Source of the DNA: Pelagerythrobacter rhizovicinus
GTDB lineage: Bacteria > Pseudomonadota > Alphaproteobacteria > Sphingomonadales > Sphingomonadaceae
Assembly: GCF_004135625.1 (NCBI RefSeq)
Contig: NZ_SDPV01000001.1
Location: 1,486,501 to 1,550,500 of the forward strand
Direction: 5' to 3'
Length of the DNA: 64,000 nucleotides
Shown here: piece after piece, positions 52,489 to 61,796 of the stretch
Layout: every line of letters starts with the position of its first letter
Numbering within the stretch: the stretch's first letter is position 1
The notes under the pieces: model-generated
Seen by the model: the letters and a program-made list of their open reading frames with translations, nothing else
The model's database searches: none
What the model was told of the DNA's origin: nothing
Program-made: the position numbers and the translations under genes

Positions 52489-52808
52489 CGTTCTGGGCAT
52501 GGGCTGGCGGAACCCCGGCTAGAGCGGCGTGCGCCACACGCGGATCACTCTATTTCCGTTCGTGCTGAGCTTGTCGAAGCACCGCCCTTCTTCAACGCGG
52601 CGCCCGAAGTGAGGTGCGGCCCTTCGACAAGCTCATGGCGAGCGGTTGGGTTTTACGCCTGATGCAATAACGGCGGCCGACCGGGCGGCCTGAGGTCCCA
52701 GCCTTCGCTGGGACTCGGGTCATCAAGTTGAATGCCGATTGAAGTTTACGAATGGCGAGCTGAACGGCGCCGTTCCCTCGCGCGGGAAACGGGACTAGGA
52801 ACAGCACC
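52489..52808. other. Repeat-rich intergenic region
   Basis: 320 bases without a gene. It holds family A copy 3 (52556-52645) and a perfect 8-bp hairpin GTCCCAGC-CTTC-GCTGGGAC (52695-52714). No promoter of the TRIC gene stands out. Confidence 0.75.
52556..52645. repeat. Palindromic intergenic repeat, family A, copy 3
   Basis: 90 bp with ends CCGTTCGTGCTGAGCTTGTC and GACAAGCTCATGGCGAGCGG. It is more diverged than the other two copies, but both arms changed at paired positions (T for G and A for C at arm position 8), keeping part of the palindrome. Confidence 0.82.
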
Positions 52809-53462
52809 ATGTTTCCCGATGCGCCCGCCCTGCCCCCTCTGCTCGATCTGGCCGGTACTGCGGTCTTCGCGCTGACCGGCGCGCTGCTTGCGGCGCGGTT
52901 GCAGCAGACGTTCGTCACCATGGCGTTCTTCGCGCTGGTGACCGGGGTGGGCGGCGGCTCCCTGCGCGACATGCTGATCGGCGCGCCGGCCTTCTGGCTG
53001 CGCGACCCCTGGGTGGCGCTGGTGATCTTCGTCACGGCGCTGATCGCCTGGTTCACGCCGCGCCGCTGGTGGGAGGGGAGCCTGCTCGAATGGGCCGATG
53101 CGGCCGGGATGGCGGCCTTCGCCGTGCTCGGCGCGGCCAAGGCGCTCGCCTATGGCGTCGATCCGTTTCCGGCTGCCGTTCTCGGCATCGTCACCGGCTG
53201 CGCGGGCGGCGTGGTGCGCGACGTGATCGCGGGCGTACCGTCGATCATCATGCGGCCCGAGCTCTACGTCACCGCCGCGGCGCTCTCGGCGAGCCTGACG
53301 GTGATCGGCACCGTGGCGGGGCTGCCCGATGCGGCGGCATGGACTGTGGCCTGGGCGGCCGGCTTCGCGCTGCGCGGTGCGGCGATCCGCTGGCAGATCG
53401 CCCTGCCCAGCTATCGTGAGCGCGAACGGCGGAAGAAAGAGGAAGCAGAGGCGGAGCGCTGA
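52809..53462 (+). CDS. Trimeric intracellular cation channel family protein (UPF0126)
   Basis: A 217-residue membrane protein made of two homologous three-helix halves. Each half carries the glycine-rich kinked-helix motif: GVGGGSLRDMLIG in the first and GCAGGVVRDVIAG in the second. Prokaryotic TRIC proteins conduct monovalent cations. A charged C-terminal tail (RERERRKKEEAEAER) ends the protein. Confidence 0.9.
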   Translation: MFPDAPALPPLLDLAGTAVFALTGALLAARLQQTFVTMAFFALVTGVGGGSLRDMLIGAPAFWLRDPWVALVIFVTALIAWFTPRRWWEGSLLEWADAAGMAAFAVLGAAKALAYGVDPFPAAVLGIVTGCAGGVVRDVIAGVPSIIMRPELYVTAAALSASLTVIGTVAGLPDAAAWTVAWAAGFALRGAAIRWQIALPSYRERERRKKEEAEAER

Positions 53463-53480
53463 CGGCTCCGCCGCGGCGCT

Positions 53481-54158
53481 TCAGTAGCCTTCGTAGGTCT
53501 CGCCCGGCAGCGGACCGCCGGGATAGGCCGGCAGCGGCTGCGCGGTTCCGCCGTCCACGCGGCCCCAGGCGGCCGCATAAGTCTCGTCGTCCCACTGGTT
53601 GCCGCGCGCCTCGGTGGTATAGCTCACCCCGCCCCGGCCGTAGTCGATGTCGGAAATGCGTCCGTCGTTGCCGATCCGGCAGGTGAAGCGCTCGCCGTCG
53701 TAGAGCGACCCGCTGACCCGCCAGCCGCCTGCGGTGCGGTCAACGCCATCGACCGAGGCGACGCGCACGTCGCGCTCGATCTCCGCCACGCACATGTCGG
53801 CCGCGCGGTCGAGCCCGCCGCCCTGATAGTTCGGCTGAGGATAGCGATAGTCGTCGCGCCGTTCGTCGCGATCGTTGTCGAACGCGCCCGCGAGCGCCGC
53901 GATACCGCCGATGATCACCGCGCCGGCGATCACGTCGCCCGCGTCGATGCCGTTGTCGCGATGCCGCCAATGGCGCTGCCGGTGTCGATGCCGCGAGCGT
54001 TCCGCGGCGACGCTTTCCTCGCTCCATGCGGCAGGCGACGCGCGCTCCGTCGCCGCCGAACCGCGCGAAGGCAATTCGATAGCGGCAGCGGGCGTCGCCG
54101 CCATGCCGAGCACGGCAGCGCCGGTCAGCACGGCGGAAATCCTGAAATGACGAGCCAT
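53481..54158 (-). CDS. Secreted glycine-zipper protein, paralogue 1
   Basis: A 225-residue protein with a signal peptide (cleavage near TPAAA). A His/Arg-rich segment follows (RSRHRHRQRHWRHRD), then the membrane-like glycine zipper DAGDVIAGAVIIGGIAALAG, and a C-terminal domain with two cysteines (DMCVAEIERD, RFTCRIGNDG). The next gene is a paralogue sharing the zipper and the C-terminal layout. AAGGAG lies upstream of the ATG at 54158. Function unknown; envelope location inferred. Confidence 0.8.
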   Translation of the reverse strand: MARHFRISAVLTGAAVLGMAATPAAAIELPSRGSAATERASPAAWSEESVAAERSRHRHRQRHWRHRDNGIDAGDVIAGAVIIGGIAALAGAFDNDRDERRDDYRYPQPNYQGGGLDRAADMCVAEIERDVRVASVDGVDRTAGGWRVSGSLYDGERFTCRIGNDGRISDIDYGRGGVSYTTEARGNQWDDETYAAAWGRVDGGTAQPLPAYPGGPLPGETYEGY

Positions 54159-54272
54159 AGGTTCAAAGCTCCTTTCGAGCGGCACCGCGCACCGGGCGAT
54201 TGCAGGTACGGCTAGGCGGTTCCGGATGTCGCCATCCTGAACCGCCCTTTACCAGCCTTTCAAGCCTGTTCC

Positions 54273-54785
54273 TCAAAGGCCGCGAATGCCGCTGTAGTCG
54301 AGATCGTAGACGCGGCCGCGATAATCCACGCGGCAGGTGAAGTTGCCGGTGTCGTAACGCCGGTCGCGGCCATAGCCATAGCGGCCATCGACGGCGATCC
54401 TGCCCTTCACGCGAATGTTGTCGCGGTTGGTATCGACGTCGCGGATCTGCGTGACGTCGGCCCTGCGATAGCCATACCGGCGCGCGTGGTTCTCCGCGGT
54501 CGCCACGCAGCGTTCGACGGCGGCACGCGGGCTGTAACCGCGGTTGTAGCCACGATAGTTGCGGTCGCGGTAGCGGCGATCGTAGCGATCGTAGCGGTCG
54601 TCACCGTCGAACGCGCCGGCGAGCGCTGCGATACCGCCGATGATCACCGCACCGGCAATCACGTCGCCGACGTCGATGCCGCGGTCGCGGTCATAATAGT
54701 CGCGCGCCATCGCGGGCGCTGCTGAAGTCATCGCCATCGCACCTGCGGCGACGGTTCCGACCAGGGCTTTGGAAATGGTCTTCAT
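54273..54785 (-). CDS. Secreted glycine-zipper protein, paralogue 2
   Basis: A 170-residue protein with a signal peptide (SAAPAMA-RD). The zipper VGDVIAGAVIIGGIAALAG is almost identical to that of the neighbour. An Arg/Tyr/Asp-rich linker follows (DRYDRYDRRYRDRNYRGYN), then a C-terminal domain with cysteines in ERCVATAENH and FTCRVDYRG. The two genes are in tandem, 114 bases apart, and probably arose by duplication. The open frame upstream of the ATG at 54785 is not conserved-looking. Confidence 0.8.
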   Translation of the reverse strand: MKTISKALVGTVAAGAMAMTSAAPAMARDYYDRDRGIDVGDVIAGAVIIGGIAALAGAFDGDDRYDRYDRRYRDRNYRGYNRGYSPRAAVERCVATAENHARRYGYRRADVTQIRDVDTNRDNIRVKGRIAVDGRYGYGRDRRYDTGNFTCRVDYRGRVYDLDYSGIRGL

Positions 54786-55066
54786 GGGTGCATTCCTCGC
54801 TCTCCCGGGAGCGGAACTGCTCCCGGCTACGGATGCCCTTCTAGGCCATCCGCAGTGAGACGAGGCTGAATTGGCGCGACAGCCGATATTCAGAAAACCA
54901 GCACCTAACATGAACAATCTGTCGCCCCGGCGCGGGCGGGGCCAGATAAGGTCCGCATATCTGCGGCCGAGTGCCATGGGCGTTTCGCTGGTGGCATTCG
55001 GCCGCACAACATGACTGTCAGCTAGGCCCCTGCCTGCGCAGGGGCGACAGGATCATTCGGACAGGA

Positions 55067-57223
55067 TCATTCCGACGCGGCTCCATCCGCCGGCACCGCC
55101 AGCCCCGTCCAGTGCGCGAGGAAGCCGAGCACGTCGGCCCCTTCCTCGATCGCCTTGTCGGTCGGCTTGCCGCTGCCGTGGCCGGCGCGGGTCTCGATGC
55201 GGATCAGGTGCGGCTTGTCGCCCACGTCCGCGGCCTGGAGCGCTGCGGCGTACTTGAAGCTGTGCCCCGGCACGACGCGGTCGTCGGTATCGGCGGTGGT
55301 CACAAGCATCGCCGGATAGTCCACGCCCGAGCGGATGTTGTGGTAGGGAGAGTAGGCGCGCAGCACCTTGAAATCGGTGTCCTTGGACGGATAGCCGTAA
55401 TCATCGACCCAGTAGCGGCCGGCGGTCCAGCGATCGAAGCGCAACATGTCCATCACGCCCACCGCCGCATTGGCGGCATCGATCAGGTCGGGCCGCTGGT
55501 TGACCACCGCGCCGACCAGAAGGCCGCCGTTGGAGCCGCCCTGGATCGCGAGCCCGTTCGGCGTCGTGTAGCCGTTGGCCTTCAGATACTCACCGGCGGC
55601 GATAAAATCGTCGAACACGTTCTGCTTGTTGTGCAGGCGCCCGGCGTCATGCCACGCCTTGCCGTATTCGCCGCCGCCGCGAATGTTGGCGAGCGCGAAG
55701 ACGCCGCCCGCCTCGAGCCACGCCATACGCGCGGCCGAGAACCCGGGGGTGAGCGAGATGTCGAAACCGCCGTAGCCATAGAGCAGCGTCGGCGCCGGCC
55801 CGGTCACGTCGTTGCGGCGGACGATGAACATCGGCACCCGCGTGCCGTCCTTGGAGGTGTAGAACTTCTGCTCGGTCACGAACCGTGCGGGATCGAAGGT
55901 CAGCTCGGGCTCGGCGAACGTGCTCGTTTCGCCCGTGTCGACGTTCAGGCGGTAGATCGTGCCCGGCCGGTTGAAGCTGGTGAAGGTGTAGAACGTCTCC
56001 GGATCGCCCGGCTTGCCGCCGAAGCCGCCCGCGGTGCCAAGCTCGCCCAGCTCGATGTCGTCGAGCGCCTTGCCCTGCAGGTCGTAGACCGCCGCGCGGG
56101 TCGTCGCGTCCTTCAGGTAGGTGACGATGAGCTTGTCACCGACGATGGAGGCGCCGTCGATCGGCTGCTCGGTCTCGGGCACGATCGTCGTCCAGGTCGG
56201 CGTCGGCGCGGAAAGATCGGTGGTGACGATGCGGTAGCGCGGCGCATCCTTGTTGGTGACGAAGAAGGCCTTGGTGCCGATCGTGTCGATCGGGTTCCAG
56301 GCGTTTTCGAACCCGGTGACGAGCGGCTTCGCATCCCACTTGCCGCTCCGGTCCTCAAGGTCGATCACGTGCACTTCGTACTTCGCGTCGGTGCCGAGCG
56401 AGCTGATGACGAAGCCCCAGCGCCCGTCGTCGGACACGCCGAGGCCGTGGCCGCGCTCTGGATGCTCGGGCGTCGCGAAGACCATCCGGTCCTCCGACTG
56501 CGGCGTGCCGAGCTTGTGGTAGTAGACCGCCTGGTTGTAGTTCAGCGCCTGGAAGTCCTGCCCTTCCTCGGGCTCGGGGAAGCGCGAGTAGAAGAAGCCT
56601 TCGTTGCCGAGCCACGAGATGCCGGTGAACTTGGCCCAGCGGATCTCGTCCTCCAGCGGCTGCCCGGTCCTGGTGTCGAGCACGCGGATGATGCGCCAGT
56701 CGGTGCCGCCGTCCTGCACGGCATAGGCGAGCAGCGTGCCGTTCTGCGACGGCTCCCACCCGGCGAGCGCGGTCGCGCCGTCATCGGCCCAGGTGTTCGG
56801 ATCGATCAGCAGCCGCGGCTCGGCATCGAGGCCGTGGCGGACGTAGAGCGGGCTCTGGTTCTGCAGGCCGGTGTTGCGGGTGTAGAAGTAGTACTCGCCG
56901 GCCTTCTGCGGGATGCCGAAGCGCTCATAGTCGAGCAGGGCGCCGATGCGGGCCTTGAACCAGTCGTTGCCGGGCAGCGCCTTGAGGTACGCGTCGGTGA
57001 ACTTGCTCTGCTGCTCGACCCAGGCGGCGACGTCGGCATCGTTGCGCACATCGGCCTCGAGCCAGCGGTAGGGGTCGGCGATCTCCTCACCGAAGAGCGT
57101 TTCGACGACGTCGCCGGAGCGGGTTTCGGGATATGGGGGCAAGGGAACCTCTTCGGCGGTGAGCGGCGCTGCAAGGGCGAGCGAAACGGCAGAGGCCGCG
57201 AGCGCGGCGGAACGAAGGCGCAT
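55067..57223 (-). CDS. Prolyl oligopeptidase family serine peptidase (S9A)
   Basis: A 718-residue exported enzyme (signal peptide ending near LTAEE). The N-terminal strands plus the seven-bladed propeller begin with [26 protein letters not shown]. The alpha/beta hydrolase domain has the nucleophile Ser564 in GGSNGGLL, the Asp region [13 protein letters not shown] and the His in [10 protein letters not shown]. It cleaves after proline in short peptides. The ATG at 57223 has GGGAG upstream. Confidence 0.94.
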   Translation of the reverse strand: MRLRSAALAASAVSLALAAPLTAEEVPLPPYPETRSGDVVETLFGEEIADPYRWLEADVRNDADVAAWVEQQSKFTDAYLKALPGNDWFKARIGALLDYERFGIPQKAGEYYFYTRNTGLQNQSPLYVRHGLDAEPRLLIDPNTWADDGATALAGWEPSQNGTLLAYAVQDGGTDWRIIRVLDTRTGQPLEDEIRWAKFTGISWLGNEGFFYSRFPEPEEGQDFQALNYNQAVYYHKLGTPQSEDRMVFATPEHPERGHGLGVSDDGRWGFVISSLGTDAKYEVHVIDLEDRSGKWDAKPLVTGFENAWNPIDTIGTKAFFVTNKDAPRYRIVTTDLSAPTPTWTTIVPETEQPIDGASIVGDKLIVTYLKDATTRAAVYDLQGKALDDIELGELGTAGGFGGKPGDPETFYTFTSFNRPGTIYRLNVDTGETSTFAEPELTFDPARFVTEQKFYTSKDGTRVPMFIVRRNDVTGPAPTLLYGYGGFDISLTPGFSAARMAWLEAGGVFALANIRGGGEYGKAWHDAGRLHNKQNVFDDFIAAGEYLKANGYTTPNGLAIQGGSNGGLLVGAVVNQRPDLIDAANAAVGVMDMLRFDRWTAGRYWVDDYGYPSKDTDFKVLRAYSPYHNIRSGVDYPAMLVTTADTDDRVVPGHSFKYAAALQAADVGDKPHLIRIETRAGHGSGKPTDKAIEEGADVLGFLAHWTGLAVPADGAASE

Positions 57224-57298
57224 GGTAATCTCCCGAAAGACCGATCCAGAGTCGTTGCCGATGTAACCGCCTGACGCGGCTTTGCAATCGGTCAGAGA

Positions 57299-58651
57299 TC
57301 AGTTGTCCAGCGCGGCGAGCACGTCACGCGTGAAGGCGGCGATGTCGAAGCGGCTGCCGGGCGGATCCTCGCCGCGGCGGACGATGACGACTTCGCGGCT
57401 CGGCACGATCACGACGTATTGTCCGCGGTTGCCCATGGCGGCGAAGGTGTCGGTCGGCACGCCTTCGGATTTGTTGAACAGCCAGAAGCCCGCGCCATAG
57501 CCAAAGTCGCCGTCCGGCTGCGGGCCGGAAGGGGAGGAGACGTAGGCGGCCCAGTCCTCGGGCAGCAGGCGCTCCCCGTTCCAGACGCCGCCGTCGAGGT
57601 AGAGCTGCCCGAGCGCCGCGAGATCGCGCGCGGTCGACCAGACCTGGCTGGAGAGGATGTAGTTCCCCTGCCAGTCGGTTTCAGCAACCGTGTCGTACAT
57701 GCCGAGCCTGGCGAAGAACTCCGCCGGGGGATGCTGCTCGAACGTGTCCTCGATCGCCTTCACCGCCATCAGCGTATCGTTGTTGGCGTAGCGGTAGACG
57801 GTGCCCGGCGCGTGGATCAGCGGCCAGGTCGCCGCACGCTCGCCGACGGTCGCGCCGCCGAAGTAGAGCGGGTCGGTACGGTTGCCCGGCGTGTCGGAAT
57901 AGCGGCCCGAAGCCATGCGCAGGAGGTGGTCGACGGTGATCTGCGACCGGCCGTCAGTAAAGCCGTGCCCGAGCCCGGCGCTGTCGCCGATTTCGGCCTC
58001 GCCGCGTTGGACCGCCGCACCTATCACGGTAGCAGCAATGCTCTTGGCGACCGACCAGGTCCGCTGCGGCACATCCGGTCCGAAATCCTCGGCATAGAGC
58101 TCGCCGAGCACGCGGCCGTCTCGTTGAACCAGCACGGCGGTCGTCCGCGTGCCCTCCCCATAATCGCCAGCCAATCCAGCGCTCATGGCTGTTGCGAGCA
58201 CGCCAGCGGCAGGCGCGACGGCTGCGTTCGATGGAGGTGGGCTCTGAGGACGGGTCGCCCTTGCTGGAGGCTGCATGCCGGCGATGGGCAGCAAGCGGCA
58301 GCCACGCTGCGAATCGTGGTCTGCGATCCGCGGAAGAACGTCGTCAGCCCATTTCACCGACACTTGTTCGATCTGTCCCTCGGGATCGGGCCGTCGGATC
58401 TCGTAAGGTAGCTCGCCGACGATCCCGTCGAGCGGGGCCTGAATGCCGGTGAGTTCCCACTGCATCACGCTCTCTGGCGTACGGTTCGCACCGGCGCGTT
58501 CGGCGTTGGCGATCGCGCTGCACAGGAACAGCGCCTTGTACCCCGCCGCGAGCGCGCGGTCGTAGCGGGCATCGAGCGCCTCCTGCTGGCTCTGCGCGAG
58601 AGCGGGAACGGGCGCGAGCAGCGCGGCGGCGGCGATGAGATGGCGGATCAT
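57299..58651 (-). CDS. Serine hydrolase (class C beta-lactamase/esterase family)
   Basis: A 450-residue exported protein (signal peptide PVPALAQ). An extra N-terminal domain of about 130 residues contains CSAIANAERAGANRT and is not recognised. The catalytic domain has the SxxK motif SVAK (in TWSVAKSIAATV), the Tyr motif YANND, and a C-terminal GNRGQYVV in place of KTG. This fits the esterase-like relatives of beta-lactamases better than true drug hydrolases. The substrate is unknown. Confidence 0.85.
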   Translation of the reverse strand: MIRHLIAAAALLAPVPALAQSQQEALDARYDRALAAGYKALFLCSAIANAERAGANRTPESVMQWELTGIQAPLDGIVGELPYEIRRPDPEGQIEQVSVKWADDVLPRIADHDSQRGCRLLPIAGMQPPARATRPQSPPPSNAAVAPAAGVLATAMSAGLAGDYGEGTRTTAVLVQRDGRVLGELYAEDFGPDVPQRTWSVAKSIAATVIGAAVQRGEAEIGDSAGLGHGFTDGRSQITVDHLLRMASGRYSDTPGNRTDPLYFGGATVGERAATWPLIHAPGTVYRYANNDTLMAVKAIEDTFEQHPPAEFFARLGMYDTVAETDWQGNYILSSQVWSTARDLAALGQLYLDGGVWNGERLLPEDWAAYVSSPSGPQPDGDFGYGAGFWLFNKSEGVPTDTFAAMGNRGQYVVIVPSREVVIVRRGEDPPGSRFDIAAFTRDVLAALDN

Positions 58652-58693
58652 GGGCCGCGTTGTGCCACGCGTTCGCGCGCAGTCAAACGAAAG

Positions 58694-58717
58694 GGCCGCG
58701 GAGTTTCCCCCGCGGCC
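58694..58717 (-). terminator. Intrinsic terminator after rplQ
   Basis: Perfect 8-bp stem GGCCGCGG/CCGCGGCC. On the minus strand CTTTCGTTT follows. It closes the rpsM-rpsK-rpoA-rplQ operon before the serine hydrolase gene. Confidence 0.7.
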
Positions 58718-58723
58718 TTCGTG

Positions 58724-58845
58724 CGAGTCCCCGCGAAGGCGGGGAGCTCAGGCAACTAAGAGAGCGCCTGTGGCACGAGGTCCCCGCCGCAGTTTATCCT
58801 GAGCGGCTGCTGCAAGCAGCCAGTCGAAGGGCGGGGAATCACGCT
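58724..58845. repeat. Short palindromic repeats downstream of rplQ
   Basis: Contains CCCCGC-GAAG-GCGGGG (about 58729-58744) and GGCTGC-TGCA-AGCAGCC (about 58804-58821), with flanks TTTATCCTGAGC and GTCGAAGGGCGGGG. The flanks resemble the CCTGAGC...GTCGAAGGGC frame of the repeats inside the terminase-like gene. Confidence 0.65.
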
Positions 58846-58850
58846 CTGCC

Positions 58851-59273
58851 TCAGGCTTCCTCGAACTCTTCCTCGTCATTCATGACAGGGCCGGAGTCCT
58901 GACCCTTCGCCTCGACATCGCGGTCGACCAGCTCGATCACCGCCATCTGCGCGGCGTCGCTGGCGCGGTAGCCGGCCTTGATCACGCGGGTGTAGCCGCC
59001 CTCGCGGTCGGCGTAGCGTTCGGCAAGAACGTCGAACAGTTTCTTGAGCTGGGTCTCGTCGCCGAGACGGCTCATCGCCAGGCGGCGGTTGCTGAGGCCG
59101 CCGCGCTTGGCGAGCGTGATCAGCTTCTCGACGTAGGGGCGCAGTTCCTTGGCCTTGGGGGCCGTGGTCATGATCTGCTCGTGCTTGATCAGCGCGGCCG
59201 CCATGTTGCGGAACAGGGCCTTGCGGTGGCCGGTCTTGCGCTGCAGCTTGCGGCCTGAAATTCCGTGACGCAT
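58851..59273 (-). CDS. rplQ: 50S ribosomal protein L17
   Basis: A 140-residue large-subunit protein beginning [20 protein letters not shown], with the conserved [20 protein letters not shown] block and an acidic C-terminal tail typical of sphingomonads. It is last in the operon. An unusually long, hairpin-filled gap of 192 bases separates it from rpoA. Confidence 0.97.
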   Translation of the reverse strand: MRHGISGRKLQRKTGHRKALFRNMAAALIKHEQIMTTAPKAKELRPYVEKLITLAKRGGLSNRRLAMSRLGDETQLKKLFDVLAERYADREGGYTRVIKAGYRASDAAQMAVIELVDRDVEAKGQDSGPVMNDEEEFEEA

Positions 59274-59342
59274 TTCTCGTTACTCCGTTCGTAAGGGGGC
59301 CGTATCAGGTACCCCGGTCCTGGCCGAATTGAGGGTCGGCCG

Positions 59343-59460
59343 TCCCTCTCTCCCCTTCAGGGGAGAGATACGAAGACTTGCGTGCGCAGCACGCTAGTCG
59401 AAGTTGAGAGGGGCGCGCATTGCCCCTCTCCCAACCCTCTCCCCTCAAGGGGAGAGGGCT
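59343..59460. repeat. Hairpin array between rpoA and rplQ
   Basis: Four perfect hairpins in about 115 bases: TCTCCCCT/AGGGGAGA (59349-59366), GCGTGC/GCACGC (about 59380-59394), GAGAGGGGC/GCCCCTCTC (59406-59430) and CCCTCTCCCC/GGGGAGAGGG (59435-59458). They lie inside an essential operon and must be read through to express rplQ. Confidence 0.88.
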
Positions 59461-59465
59461 ATTCG

Positions 59466-60521
59466 TCAGCCAAGCAGCTCCTGCTCGAGCTTCTTGGCCA
59501 TTTCCTCGATGTTCTCCGGCGGCCAGCCAGGGATGTCCATGCCTAGGCGCAGGCCCATCGAGCTCAGGACTTCCTTGATCTCGTTGAGGCTCTTGCGGCC
59601 GAAGTTCGGCGTGCGGAGCATCTCGGCCTCGGTCTTCTGAACCAGGTCGCCGATGTAGATGATGTTGTCGTTCTTGAGGCAGTTGGCCGAACGGACCGAC
59701 AGCTCGAGCTCGTCCACCTTCTTGAGCAGATAGCGGTTGAGCTGGTTGGCATCGCTCTCTTCCGGCTGCGCGGCGTGGCCGATCATGGCCGAGCTCGGCT
59801 GCGGAATGCCTTCCTCGAAGTGGACGAACAGCGTGAGCTGGTCCTGGAGGATGCGCGCGGCGTAGGCCACGGCGTCTTCCGGGGTCACGGTGCCGTCGGT
59901 CTCGACCGTCAGGCTCAGCTTGTCATAGTCGAGCTCCTGCCCGACGCGGGCATTCTCGACCTTGTAGCTGACCTGGCGGACCGGCGAGTAGAGCGAGTCG
60001 ACCGGGATCAGGCCGATCGGCGCATCGGCCGGACGGTTCTGCACGGCGGGAACGTAGCCCTTGCCGGTGTCGGCAGTCAGTTCGACGTTGAACGTCGCGC
60101 CTTCGTCGAGGTGGCAGATCACGAGATCCTTGTTCATCACCTCGATGTCGCCCGAAACGGCAATGTCGCCGGCGGTCACCGTGCCGGGGCCGGTCTTCGA
60201 AAGCTGCAGGCGCTTGGGGCCCTCGCCTTCCATCTTGAGCGCGATCTGCTTCACGTTGAGCACGATGTCGGTCACGTCCTCGCGCACGCCGGCGAGCGAG
60301 GAGAACTCGTGCAGCACGTTCTCGATCTTGATCGAGGTGATCGCCGCGCCCTGGAGGCTGGAAAGGAGCACGCGCCGCAGTGCGTTGCCGAGCGTCAAGC
60401 CGAAGCCGCGCTCGAGCGGTTCGGCGACGAAGGTGGCCTTGCGAGACTTGTCGCCGGCGGCCTTGATCTCGAGGCTGTTGGGTTTCTTGAGTTCCTGCCA
60501 GTTCTTGGTGTTGACGGCCAT
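59466..60521 (-). CDS. rpoA: DNA-directed RNA polymerase subunit alpha
   Basis: A 351-residue RNA polymerase subunit. The N-terminal assembly domain has [20 protein letters not shown] and the conserved [10 protein letters not shown]. The C-terminal domain has [19 protein letters not shown] and the helix-hairpin-helix [14 protein letters not shown]. The ATG is preceded by AGGGGAAA. Confidence 0.98.
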   Translation of the reverse strand: MAVNTKNWQELKKPNSLEIKAAGDKSRKATFVAEPLERGFGLTLGNALRRVLLSSLQGAAITSIKIENVLHEFSSLAGVREDVTDIVLNVKQIALKMEGEGPKRLQLSKTGPGTVTAGDIAVSGDIEVMNKDLVICHLDEGATFNVELTADTGKGYVPAVQNRPADAPIGLIPVDSLYSPVRQVSYKVENARVGQELDYDKLSLTVETDGTVTPEDAVAYAARILQDQLTLFVHFEEGIPQPSSAMIGHAAQPEESDANQLNRYLLKKVDELELSVRSANCLKNDNIIYIGDLVQKTEAEMLRTPNFGRKSLNEIKEVLSSMGLRLGMDIPGWPPENIEEMAKKLEQELLG

Positions 60522-60621
60522 GGATTTCCCCTAGGGTTCAGATACGGGCGGGACCGGCTGCGCTGGTGGGCGCGTCCGGTCCGTCAGGGTCGGCGGCACG
60601 ACACCGCCGGGCAGGTACGGA

Positions 60622-61011
60622 TCAGACGCGGCGGCGCTTCGACGGTCTCACCCCGTTGTGCGGGATCGGGGTGACGTCACGGATCGAGGTGATCGTGAAC
60701 CCGACAGCAGCGAGACCGCGCAGCGCGCTCTCACGACCCGAGCCGGGGCCCTTCACTTCGACCTCGAGGGTGCGCACGCCGTGTTCGGCGGCTTTCTTGC
60801 CCGCGTCGTCCGCGGCGACCTGGGCGGCGTAGGGAGTCGACTTGCGGCTGCCCTTGAACCCCATCATGCCGGCGCTGGACCAGCTGATCGCATTGCCCTG
60901 CGCATCGGTGATGGTGATCATGGTGTTGTTGAAGCTGGCGTTGATGTGCGCGACGCCGCTCGAGATGTTCTTCTTGTCGCGCCGCCTGATCCGGCCTGGT
61001 TCGCGTGCCAT
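60622..61011 (-). CDS. rpsK: 30S ribosomal protein S11
   Basis: A 129-residue ribosomal protein of the platform. Conserved blocks are [40 protein letters not shown] and the basic C-terminus [12 protein letters not shown]. It lies between rpsM and rpoA. Confidence 0.98.
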   Translation of the reverse strand: MAREPGRIRRRDKKNISSGVAHINASFNNTMITITDAQGNAISWSSAGMMGFKGSRKSTPYAAQVAADDAGKKAAEHGVRTLEVEVKGPGSGRESALRGLAAVGFTITSIRDVTPIPHNGVRPSKRRRV

Positions 61012-61070
61012 GGGCTGAGTATCCTGTTCCTAAAAAGAAGTGATGAAAGCGAAGCTGCGAAAGCGTTCGC

Positions 61071-61439
61071 TTACTTCTTCTTGCCCGCGATGGGCTTCGC
61101 CTTGCCCTTGCGGGTGCGGGCGTTGGTGTGCGTGCGCTGACCGCGAACCGGCAACTGGTTGCGGTGACGCAGGCCGCGATAGGACCGGAGGTCCATCAGG
61201 CGCTTGATATTCATCGCGGTGTTGCGGCGAAGGTCGCCTTCGACGGTATAGTCGCTGTCGATCGTCTCGCGGATCTGCAGGACTTCCGCATCGGTCAGAT
61301 CCTGCACGCGGCGCGAATGATCGATGCCCAGCTTGTTGGCGATCTCGACGGCCGTGGTGCGGCCGATACCGTGAATGTAGGTGAGCGCGATGATCACGCG
61401 CTTGTTGGTGGGGATGTTTACCCCGGCAATACGAGCCAC
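61071..61439 (-). CDS. rpsM: 30S ribosomal protein S13
   Basis: A 122-residue head protein beginning [20 protein letters not shown]. The central [19 protein letters not shown] and the C-terminal [20 protein letters not shown] are conserved. The start is GTG with GGAG 6 bases upstream. First gene of the rpsM-rpsK-rpoA-rplQ unit. Confidence 0.98.
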   Translation of the reverse strand: MARIAGVNIPTNKRVIIALTYIHGIGRTTAVEIANKLGIDHSRRVQDLTDAEVLQIRETIDSDYTVEGDLRRNTAMNIKRLMDLRSYRGLRHRNQLPVRGQRTHTNARTRKGKAKPIAGKKK

Positions 61440-61796
61440 TTACTTCTCCATGCTCCACAGGGACGCTGCCGGCCGGTCCGCTGGCGAACTGGTGGCGACC
61501 CCTATCTCAACGCTGTCGTTCATCGGCATGGCCGGAGCCGGAATGGCATGAAGCCCGGATGGCGCGCTACGAAGGCTGCCGCCTGCCAGACTTGTCCGCC
61601 CAACTATCCCGAAATGCCGAATGAACGGCGCGCTTAGGGTGATTCGCTGCGCACGTCAACCGCTATGCGCGCGCATACGAGCACGCCGCCCGATATGGGC
61701 GCGCCGCTCGAGAATGCAAGTTGTGCTATAGCAGCTTACGCCTCAGGTCAAAAGACTTCCGGCCCGTTTACCATGACGCACGCCGGGGAGCCGCGG
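61440..61796. other. Gene-free spacer upstream of rpsM
   Basis: 357 bases between the end of the SRPBCC gene and rpsM. It contains a candidate minus-strand promoter (61725-61751); the leader between that promoter and rpsM is about 280 bases, long enough to hold autoregulatory structure, but I cannot identify a specific motif. Confidence 0.6.
61725..61751 (-). promoter_or_regulatory. Candidate promoter of the rpsM operon
   Basis: On the minus strand TTGACC (61751-61746) and TATAGC (61730-61725) are separated by 15 bases, slightly short of the ideal 17. It is the only good pair I see upstream of rpsM and suggests that the rpsM unit is not wholly dependent on read-through from secY-adk. Confidence 0.5.

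Noticed and set aside
57299-58651. Class C beta-lactamase conferring drug resistance
   Set aside because: SxxK and YxN are present but the KTG motif is not; the long extra N-terminal domain and context favour an esterase-like hydrolase.
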